This document shows positions 1 to 5,332 of a DNA stretch of 5,332 nt, in pieces; within the stretch, counting starts at the first letter, position 1; every line of letters begins with the position of its first letter. The DNA is from Spirochaetia bacterium UBA5550 (lineage in GTDB: Bacteria; Spirochaetota; UBA4802; UBA5550): assembly GCA_002425885.1 (NCBI GenBank), contig DINC01000315.1:825-6156 (forward strand), given 5' to 3'. The notes beneath the pieces are model-generated. The model was not told the DNA's origin. It saw only the letters and a list, made by a program, of their open reading frames with translations, and ran no database searches. Both the position numbers and the translations under genes were made by a program.

Positions 1-27
1 TAATAATTCAACTTAAATAGATATATT

Positions 28-300
28 TTATTTCAATGCCCTTTTTTTATTCCTGAATTCCATAGCTTCATGGCTTAATTCTCTTACAGTTTTATCCGGC
101 CATGTTAGGCAGTACTTCTGAAAAACCTCTTCATCTGATTTGAGTCCCGTTTCTCCATTTCTATATGCAGCAAGCCGGCGTTTTGCCTCTTCCGGAAAAA
201 TTGTTTTTCTTAATATTTTAAACAGAGTTTACACTGTTTTTTCAACATAGTCAAGTATCTTTATACCTGCTGATTTATATACGATTGCGGAGAGGATTAT
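28..300 (-). pseudogene. Decayed or truncated small minus-strand gene with in-frame stop
   Basis: One minus-strand frame from 300 to 28 is protein-like on both sides of a single TAA at 229-231. The upstream 23 codons end in SAGIKILDYVEKTV. The downstream 65 codons include KTIFPEEAKRRLAAYRNGE, then EEVFQKYCLTWPDK and VRELSHEAMEFRNKK, and end at TAA 30-28. The second part is charged and probably helical, with coding-like codon choice. Neither part has a usable start: a stop at 303-301 precedes the first, and the second has only CTG (225-223) before its conserved-looking stretch. The likeliest reading is a small gene broken by a nonsense change and loss of its 5' end. A sequencing error, or an unusual start for a protein of about 65 residues, is possible. 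The phrase RRLAAYRNGE loosely recalls short antitoxin-like proteins, but I cannot assign a family. Confidence 0.4.
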
Positions 301-423
301 TTAAAAAAGATTTTTGCCGGAGGGGTGTAAGCGGCCGGGAATTTTTCGTGGTATCCAGAACAGCACACATTATTATAAATTTGCGGTTTCCGGGATACGA
401 CAGCGGGATGTGTCGGTAAAAAC
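301..423. other. Region downstream of the helicase gene with no recognisable gene
   Basis: These 123 bases follow the helicase stop codon. Frames that cross it have no start of their own with a ribosome-binding site. A 5-bp inverted repeat (CGACA at 398-402, TGTCG at 411-415, loop of 8) lies just past the stop but has no T tract after it on the minus strand. A run of six T on the minus strand (303-308) follows a weak 4-bp GC stem. Transcription may end here, but nothing resembles a clear intrinsic terminator. Confidence 0.4.
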
Positions 424-3400
424 CTATTCCCCGTCTTTCTCCAGACTGACTTTCGGCAGTATAACAGGATACGTTTTCTTATCATCTTTACAGTACCAGT
501 TCACCACGTACTCTGCTTCAGCTTCCTTTACCCTGAATCCCCTGTCTAACCAAGAATCGAGTTCATCTCTTCCGGATTTTGACATGAGGCATGCATGTCT
601 ATCCCCAGCATAAAAGGTTTGATCGCTCTCTTTATATTGAAGAGGTATGCCGGAGTGTATAGATTCAAGGGTTTTTATTACCCTGTCATTTTTAAAAAAC
701 TGAAGATTAACTTTTTTATAATTTAGATGAACCGATATATTCACAGGCTCATCATACCGGACATCATCTTTGACTATAATAGTCTCATCATCTGCCAAAG
801 ATTCGAAGAAACCGCTGTTGCTGAAAATGAAAAGGTTTCTCTTTGCCCTTGTGACAGCGACATATAGAAGACGCAGATTCTCATCAGTGGTAAAATCATA
901 ATCAGGGACCATAAGATATACTGTATCATACTCCCGACCCTTGGCCCTGTGTATTGTAGAAACTGTAATACCGCTGCCGGCAGTGGTGAAATCATTAATA
1001 TGCATTTCAAGAGTATAATTTATCCATTCCCTGTAAAAAAAATGTGTATATGTTTCCCCGAACCTGTCAATAATTGCAAGAGCCTCTTCAATATGTTTTG
1101 CCTTACCGTATTTATTTATTACTTCATTGCGGAGGCTCGACCATAAATCATCGGGTATCTCCCTTTCATGCGCAGTCTCACGCAAACGTGCTGTAAAATA
1201 CGATATCTCAGCCAGATCTTTTATTCTGAAATCAATTTCCCTGCTCCCCTGCAATGCAGGTATCCCCTCCTGTTTCAGGCAGGCATGTATCATTGAAACA
1301 TCATCATTTGTCCGGGTTAAAACAGCTGTGTCAGTAAATACCCCCGACTCCCTGACTGCTTTCACCAGGGGAATAATCAGTTTATTGCAGCTAAAATTAT
1401 AGATACCGATGCGGCCTGTTTCATTGGATTTAGCCACAAGATCATCCTGCTTCAGTCTTGACTTTATGTTTTTCCTTAAACGGTTTGAGTACTGAACTAT
1501 GTTGCTCACGCTTCTGAAGTTTGTCAGCAATTCATATTTAACCGCACCATCTTTAACAAAACGGTTCATGTACTCATTGGATGCCTTTCTGAAACCGAAT
1601 ATATTCTGGTCATCGTCCCCCACTGCAAGGACTCTCAGGTCTTGTGATATATCTATAATCTTCTGTATCAGGCTGTATTCCTCAGCATTAAGATCCTGAA
1701 ATTCATCAACGACAAGTATGGACTTATTTTTAAGCCTTGTAACATCGAGCGTTCCATCATCTATCTCTTTGATTGTACTTTGAATAATACTTTTAAGTTC
1801 ATCCTCAACCGGAGTAACTCCCCGGAGATGAAAGCAGAATGAATGGTATGTGAAGATATCCACATGACGGGCTATATCACCGATTAAATTCCAGAGCCGC
1901 GACCTGAACTCCATAACAGCGGAGCGTGAAAATGTAAGCATTAGAAACTGTTCAGGTTTTACATCCTCAGTGGCAAGGATTGCACCCACCTTATGCACAA
2001 GAACTCTTGTCTTTCCGCTTCCGGGGCCTGCGGCAACAAGAACCTTCTTTGAACTGATATCTTTAACAATGGGGAGCTGTTCAGGGCTCAGTTGTCCGAA
2101 TATTCTTGCAAAAGCTTCCTTCTGGATCGGCTTTGTTATCTGATCTTTCTCATCATCTTTCCTGAAATGTTTTTCGATGAACTCTTCATGAGTAAGGGTA
2201 AAATAATCTGATGTAAAACGCCGGGCGTTATCTATATTCTCCTGCATCAGAACAGCGTATCTCTGCATAATATGAATCTGCTCAACCTTCTGTTCATAGA
2301 ACTTCTGAAGCATCTCAAAGTCTTTATCAGAGAACTGCCTCCTCGCATTCTTCTCTGTCCTTGTTATTGTGAGAGGTGAATAAAGGATAAAGAATCCCCT
2401 GTCCAGCCTTATTGCACCTATGCTGTTCAGGTAGATCAACGCTTTATGAAAATCCTCAGGGGTTGCTTTTTTAAGCCTGCTTTCAAGGAGCTGTTCACTG
2501 CATTTACGGATATAGGATACTGAAAAATCGACATGAATTTCTGTATCATTGACCTTGCTGCTTTTACGTTTTTGTAAGGCGAGATCATGAAGAATCTCTA
2601 TTATATCTGATGCTAAAGCATGGATATGCCCGCTGGCCTCAATGAGCTTTTCTGATTTAATTCTGTATGTAAACTTATAAGTCAATGACACAGGATCAAC
2701 ACGGTTCTTGGTGATGAGGTTTTTAATCTCCCAGTAATTCAGGAGTTTCCTTATATCATCTGTTGTCAATGTAAGGCCTGTCACCTCACGGATTTCTGAA
2801 CAGACAGACTTGAGGCTGAGCTTTTCAGGTTCACCTTTCATGAATTCAAGAAAAGCCTTTTCAATTTTACTGAACCGTTTATATATCTCTTTAGAATTAT
2901 TAATGCTATTTGAAGACGCAGTGTTTATATAAGCTGAGAGATCCATGTCCTTATCATTGAGAATCTCCATCCGTTTAAGATGATCGATCATCCTGACCAC
3001 ATCATCCCGGTGAGCATCAACTCTAAGTGCAATCTCATCAATGCCGGTATCTCCATCTTTGATAATGCGCTGAATTACAGATTTTGCCAGAAGTTTATCC
3101 TTATCAGATAGAGGCTCTGCATCAATCATCCTGCTGCTTGTTTCAACATCCCGCACAAGGAGGCTCACAGCGTGAACCTTTGCGCGGTTGAAGCCCCGTT
3201 CAAGGAAAGACTTCTCCTCAAGAACCGACAGGGCTGTCTTTACCTTGGTTTCAACATCATACTGATCAGTGTCCCATCCCGACATCATTGCAATCTCAAG
3301 AGGTGACCTTGAAACAGTGGCAGCGTTTCTTGTCAGGTCCTTTACTCCCCTCCACAGCTCTGAAATCTCCTTTTTATTGATCCTGCTGCCATGCAGAAGT

Positions 3401-5241
3401 TCAAAGTGTTTCTTAATATCATCACTGTCGAAGAGGAGACAGCACTTCGCCTCTATACCGGGATCACGCCCAGCCCTCCCTGTCTCCTGGGCATAGTTTT
3501 CAAGGGAGGATGGAATGTCATAGTGAACAACAAGCGACACATCATCCTTATCAACGCCCATACCAAAGGCATTGGTTGCCACAGCAACACTAACATCGCC
3601 ATCCATGAAGAGCTTCATATTCCTTTTCTTATCTTCGCTGCTCAGCTTACCGTGATAAACAGCAGATTTTATACCACGGACAGCAAGTTTCTCCGCAACC
3701 ATTGAGGTTGTAGCTGTGCGTGAACAGTATACAATTACAGGCCCTTTCTCCCTGCTTATGAGGTCAGCGAGATGTTCGATTTTTCCCCGTTCCTCTTCAC
3801 ATGTGTAAATGGTGTACTTAAGATTAATCCTGGCTGAGTCTACGAATACCTCCTCAAGATGGAGGTCAAGGGTATCAGTGAAATAATTTTTAATATCATT
3901 AATAACAGCAGGCTTTGCCGTTGCTGTAAGGCATGAAACAGGTATAGGCCGTGAAAGGCGCTGCTCTTCCTGGAGCAGTTTAATGAATTTACCGATAAAT
4001 AGGTAATCCACCCTGAAATCGTGGCCCCATGATGAAAAGCAGTGAGCCTCATCAATGACAAACCTTGATATCATACGCCCGGAGAGGAGGTTGAGCATCT
4101 TTTCAGAGCGGAGAGATTCAGGGGCAAGGTAGAGGATATGAGCCTGGCCGTTTTCTATACGTTCAATGGCCTCCATCCTGTCAAGGGGAGATAAAAGGCC
4201 GTTAAGTGTAACTGCACGGGTTATATCTTTTTCAAGGAGGTTATCCACCTGGTCTTTCATCAATGCCTGGAGCGGGGAGATTACAACAGTGAGCCCCCTT
4301 GTGGTCTCACCTGCCATTAATGCAGGGAGCTGAAACGTTATGGACTTCCCTCCACCCGTGGGGAAAACCGCAATTAGAGATTTATTCTCCACTGCCATCT
4401 GTACAGCCCTCTGCTGTGCCGGTATATCCTCGTCGGGGCTGAACCTTCTGAATTCATCGTGCCCGAAATGCCTCTTCAGTGCGCCTTTAAGATCTCTTCG
4501 CCCTGAGCAGTATAAACATTTTTCATCATTGCATATATCGTTGCGAAGCTTCATCATGAGGCTAACTGTTTCAGGAAAACGTGCCAGCACCCAGGCAGGC
4601 ATGATTGACTCAGGGCATCCGTACTTAATAAAGGCGCAGGTATATGCAGCTGCCTCAGGGTGATTTGCAAAATCGGTTTCAGCATCAGCTGACACACATA
4701 TATTTTCACGCATTATATTACAGCAGAGTTCCCATGGAGATGTTACTTTACCTGTAAAACCTGTAAGTTTAAAAAAGCCTTTAAATCCATCTATATCTTT
4801 AAGCAGGTTCCAGTAGAAGTTTTTTATATCGTAATCAAGGGAGTTAAAAGAGGCAACTTCATCTGCAAGGAGTTCCCTGCACAGCCTTGAATCAAGGAGA
4901 GGATTGTTTCTGAACAACCGCAGGTCAGATTTTTTATAGTCTTTAATCAGCCTGTGATACGGCTTTTTAGGGAAAAGTAACGGTGAGAGAAGGAGTGTGT
5001 CAACAGGTATCTTTTTATTGATTTCAGGGACATCAGCAATACTTTTTAGAAGGGGGATATCGTGAACAATTATATTATGGCCGCATATATATTCAGCACC
5101 GGATAACACTTCTCGGAATTTATCCGGTGATTTACCATGATATTCGGCAGGCCCAAGCAGGGCGCCGATATCGGTGATTTTATCTTTCTCTTCCGTGGTT
5201 TCAAAATCAAAGAAGAGAACTGAGTCAGAGTCTTTGGCCAT
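424..5241 (-). CDS. Exonuclease-RecQ-UvrD triple-domain DNA helicase/nuclease (1605 aa)
   Basis: Predicted cytoplasmic DNA-processing enzyme with two ATP-driven DNA motors in one chain. Domains in order: DnaQ-like exonuclease (about residues 5-125); a linker with a Cys cluster (C237, C242, C245); RecQ helicase core (about 255-610) with Walker A K299 and DEAH box D397-H400; a middle region of about 435 residues with winged-helix-like segments; a UvrD-type core (about 1046-1480) with Walker A K1077 and motif II D1179/E1180; and a C-terminal domain (about 1481-1605). E. coli RecQ is about 610 residues and UvrD about 720, so this is a true fusion of two helicases plus extras. The start is secure: ATG at 5241-5239 lies 5 bases after AAAGGTGAG, and the exonuclease motif begins at residue 12. 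The frame is open to TAG at 424-426, with no frameshift. There is no signal peptide or membrane segment. The domain calls are seen in the sequence; a role in repair or anti-phage defence is inference. Confidence 0.97.
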   Translation of the reverse strand: MAKDSDSVLFFDFETTEEKDKITDIGALLGPAEYHGKSPDKFREVLSGAEYICGHNIIVHDIPLLKSIADVPEINKKIPVDTLLLSPLLFPKKPYHRLIKDYKKSDLRLFRNNPLLDSRLCRELLADEVASFNSLDYDIKNFYWNLLKDIDGFKGFFKLTGFTGKVTSPWELCCNIMRENICVSADAETDFANHPEAAAYTCAFIKYGCPESIMPAWVLARFPETVSLMMKLRNDICNDEKCLYCSGRRDLKGALKRHFGHDEFRRFSPDEDIPAQQRAVQMAVENKSLIAVFPTGGGKSITFQLPALMAGETTRGLTVVISPLQALMKDQVDNLLEKDITRAVTLNGLLSPLDRMEAIERIENGQAHILYLAPESLRSEKMLNLLSGRMISRFVIDEAHCFSSWGHDFRVDYLFIGKFIKLLQEEQRLSRPIPVSCLTATAKPAVINDIKNYFTDTLDLHLEEVFVDSARINLKYTIYTCEEERGKIEHLADLISREKGPVIVYCSRTATTSMVAEKLAVRGIKSAVYHGKLSSEDKKRNMKLFMDGDVSVAVATNAFGMGVDKDDVSLVVHYDIPSSLENYAQETGRAGRDPGIEAKCCLLFDSDDIKKHFELLHGSRINKKEISELWRGVKDLTRNAATVSRSPLEIAMMSGWDTDQYDVETKVKTALSVLEEKSFLERGFNRAKVHAVSLLVRDVETSSRMIDAEPLSDKDKLLAKSVIQRIIKDGDTGIDEIALRVDAHRDDVVRMIDHLKRMEILNDKDMDLSAYINTASSNSINNSKEIYKRFSKIEKAFLEFMKGEPEKLSLKSVCSEIREVTGLTLTTDDIRKLLNYWEIKNLITKNRVDPVSLTYKFTYRIKSEKLIEASGHIHALASDIIEILHDLALQKRKSSKVNDTEIHVDFSVSYIRKCSEQLLESRLKKATPEDFHKALIYLNSIGAIRLDRGFFILYSPLTITRTEKNARRQFSDKDFEMLQKFYEQKVEQIHIMQRYAVLMQENIDNARRFTSDYFTLTHEEFIEKHFRKDDEKDQITKPIQKEAFARIFGQLSPEQLPIVKDISSKKVLVAAGPGSGKTRVLVHKVGAILATEDVKPEQFLMLTFSRSAVMEFRSRLWNLIGDIARHVDIFTYHSFCFHLRGVTPVEDELKSIIQSTIKEIDDGTLDVTRLKNKSILVVDEFQDLNAEEYSLIQKIIDISQDLRVLAVGDDDQNIFGFRKASNEYMNRFVKDGAVKYELLTNFRSVSNIVQYSNRLRKNIKSRLKQDDLVAKSNETGRIGIYNFSCNKLIIPLVKAVRESGVFTDTAVLTRTNDDVSMIHACLKQEGIPALQGSREIDFRIKDLAEISYFTARLRETAHEREIPDDLWSSLRNEVINKYGKAKHIEEALAIIDRFGETYTHFFYREWINYTLEMHINDFTTAGSGITVSTIHRAKGREYDTVYLMVPDYDFTTDENLRLLYVAVTRAKRNLFIFSNSGFFESLADDETIIVKDDVRYDEPVNISVHLNYKKVNLQFFKNDRVIKTLESIHSGIPLQYKESDQTFYAGDRHACLMSKSGRDELDSWLDRGFRVKEAEAEYVVNWYCKDDKKTYPVILPKVSLEKDGE
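427..801 (-). other. Domain: unassigned C-terminal beta-rich domain (residues 1481-1605)
   Basis: About 125 residues follow helicase motif VI. The sequence alternates short hydrophobic and charged segments (for example NISVHLNYKKVNLQFF at 1501-1516 and AEYVVNWYCKDDKKTYPVILPKV near 1576-1598), which suggests small beta sheets or a barrel. UvrD and PcrA carry a Tudor-like C-terminal domain that contacts RNA polymerase, but I see no clear sequence match to it. I do not recognise the domain. A DNA- or protein-contact role is possible but not shown. Confidence 0.45.
802..2106 (-). other. Domain: UvrD/PcrA-type SF1A helicase core (residues 1046-1480)
   Basis: The SF1A motifs are complete. The Q motif is LSPEQLPIV (1051-1059, Q1055). 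Walker A is AAGPGSGKTR (1070-1079, K1077). Motif Ia is MLTFSRSAVMEF (1101-1112), and FTYHSF (1130-1135) matches the usual TxHSF motif. Motif II is VVDEFQDL (1177-1184). Motif III is VGDDDQNIFGFR (1207-1218). Motif IV is LLTNFRS (1238-1244) with R1243. Motif V is TVSTIHRAKGREYD (1426-1439), and motif VI is LLYVAVTRAK (1458-1467) with R1465. The insertions that form subdomains 1B (between Ia and II) and 2B (between IV and V) look shorter than in E. coli UvrD. Family members translocate 3'-5' on single-stranded DNA. The motor should be active. Confidence 0.95.
2107..3411 (-). other. Domain: inter-helicase region with winged-helix-like segments (residues 611-1045)
   Basis: About 435 residues separate the two motors. 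After the RecQ core, where RecQ normally has a zinc-binding four-Cys module, there are only two adjacent Cys (C600, C601), so that site is not conserved. By eye, at least three stretches have the helix-turn-helix plus wing pattern: about 732-761, 808-844 and 925-959, the last ending in an alternating Arg/Phe/Tyr strand. They could hold the duplex like the RQC winged helix of RecQ. A charged, probably helical stretch (about 968-1040) then leads into the second helicase. No named family was recognised here, and the assignment rests on secondary-structure impression only. Confidence 0.5.
3412..4479 (-). other. Domain: RecQ-type SF2 helicase core (residues 255-610)
   Basis: The full RecQ motif set is present in order. 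Motif 0 is FG...FR at 259-265 with Q276/Q277. Motif I is FPTGGGKS (293-300, K299), with Phe where Met is common in RecQ. Motif Ia is ISPLQALMKDQV (321-332), and YLAPESL follows at 371-377. Motif II is IDEAHCFSSWGHDFR (396-410), which includes the aromatic-rich loop specific to RecQ that couples DNA binding to ATP hydrolysis. Motif III is LTATA (438-442). The second RecA fold has VIVYCSRT (502-509), YHGKLS (529-534), ATNAFGMGVDK (555-565) and motif VI QETGRAGRD (585-593). RecQ enzymes unwind DNA 3'-5' using ATP. The core looks intact. Confidence 0.96.
4852..5241 (-). other. Domain: DnaQ-like DEDD 3'-5' exonuclease (residues 1-130)
   Basis: Motif I is visible as VLFFDFETT, with D12 and E14 as the two metal-binding carboxylates, followed by an ITDIGAL strand typical of the RNase T/DnaQ fold. 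Motif II is GHNIIVHDIPLL, with D61 as the third carboxylate. A candidate for motif III is NNPLLDS, with D117 as the fourth carboxylate. The DEDDh family has His five residues before that Asp, and here that position is N112; DEDDy enzymes have Tyr four residues before, and here it is N113. The fold assignment is firm, but catalysis is uncertain. If active, it would degrade single strands exposed by the attached helicases. Confidence 0.8.
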
Positions 5242-5246
5242 TGTGA

Positions 5247-5255
5247 CTCACCTTT
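5247..5255 (-). promoter_or_regulatory. Shine-Dalgarno sequence of the large helicase gene
   Basis: Read on the minus strand, AAAGGTGAG lies 5 bases before the ATG at 5241-5239. It matches the standard anti-Shine-Dalgarno tail well and fixes the start codon. It lies in the 18-base gap after the stop codon of the upstream gene, so translation probably follows from a shared transcript. No separate promoter can be placed, because the sequence just upstream is coding. Confidence 0.85.
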
Positions 5256-5259
5256 AACC

Positions 5260-5331
5260 TTATCCCCGTAGAATCCATTTATCAATCTTAGGATTACCTG
5301 TTGTTTTAACTTCATAACCTGTATTTCTATA
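5260..5331 (-). CDS. 3' end of an unidentified upstream gene (partial, last 23 codons)
   Basis: On the minus strand, the frame entering at the window edge reads YRNTGYEVKTTG followed by NPKIDKWILRG and stops with TAA at 5262-5260. The composition is protein-like (Lys, Gly and aromatic rich, no stop). The frame ends 18 bases before the helicase start, a typical operon spacing. The start and most of the protein lie outside the window, so the family cannot be named. The other two minus-strand frames are poorer: one meets TAG in its second codon, and the other gives a Lys/Gln-rich reading that runs on into the helicase gene in the wrong frame. The gene is probably co-transcribed with the helicase and may share its function. 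Confidence 0.6.
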   Translation of the reverse strand, partial: YRNTGYEVKTTGNPKIDKWILRG

Positions 5332-5332
5332 A

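Noticed and set aside
220..242. Stem AAACAG/CTGTTT (220-225, 234-239) followed by three T beyond the stem on the plus strand
   Set aside because: The stem is 6 bp and AT-rich, and the T run largely overlaps its own 3' arm. No plus-strand gene ends here, so it is probably chance in an AT-rich region.
391..415. Short repeats just past the helicase stop: direct CGGGAT (391-396, 404-409) and inverted CGACA/TGTCG (398-402, 411-415)
   Set aside because: The stem is only 5 bp and no T tract follows it on the minus strand; the nearby T run precedes the stem in that direction. It is too weak to call a terminator or operator.
297..485. 62-codon minus-strand frame overlapping the end of the helicase gene
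   Set aside because: Its first third lies inside the helicase gene in another frame, it has no ribosome-binding site, and its composition (scattered Cys, Tyr, Pro, Arg) is not protein-like.
3391..3705. Plus-strand frames of about 65-107 codons opposite the helicase gene (for example 3391-3705, 4340-4663, 314-613)
   Set aside because: They are antisense shadows of a gene supported by full motif sets. They have no ribosome-binding sites or recognisable domains.
5070..5315. 81-codon minus-strand frame across the helicase start
   Set aside because: Most of it is an out-of-frame reading of the exonuclease domain. The gap frame ending at 5260 is the better candidate for an upstream gene.
1..5332. 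CRISPR array, tRNA, rRNA, insertion sequence ends
   Set aside because: No regularly spaced repeats, clover-leaf-like segments, rRNA-like stretches or terminal inverted repeats were seen on either strand by eye.

Overview
The window is almost filled by one very large minus-strand gene (424-5241, 1605 codons). It encodes a single polypeptide that joins an N-terminal DnaQ-like (DEDD) 3'-5' exonuclease domain, a RecQ-type superfamily 2 helicase, a long middle region with winged-helix-like segments, a UvrD/PcrA-type superfamily 1A helicase and a small C-terminal domain. Both helicase motors keep the residues needed for ATP binding and hydrolysis. The nuclease domain keeps its first carboxylates but has an altered third motif.

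Layout from the right end, in the direction of transcription: (1) 5331-5260 holds the last 23 codons and stop of another minus-strand gene, which I cannot identify. (2) After 18 bases containing a strong Shine-Dalgarno sequence, the large gene starts at 5241 and ends at 424. The close spacing suggests the two are co-transcribed. (3) 423-301 is a short region downstream of the large gene with no convincing gene and no canonical terminator. (4) 300-28 holds protein-like minus-strand sequence with no usable start codon and an in-frame stop at 229-231. It is best read as a decayed or truncated gene.

Organism: base composition is moderate (roughly low to mid 40s % GC by eye), and ATA (Ile) and AGG/AGA (Arg) codons are common. 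The ribosome-binding site AAAGGTGAG matches a standard 16S tail. These traits fit many anaerobic bacteria (for example Desulfobacterota or spirochaetes) and also some methanogenic archaea. The window has no marker that decides between them.

Role: a nuclease fused to two DNA motors points to processive DNA unwinding with end processing, in recombination and repair or in defence against foreign DNA. The window has no second complete gene that would separate these possibilities. The degraded gene on one side would fit an accessory locus, but only weakly.
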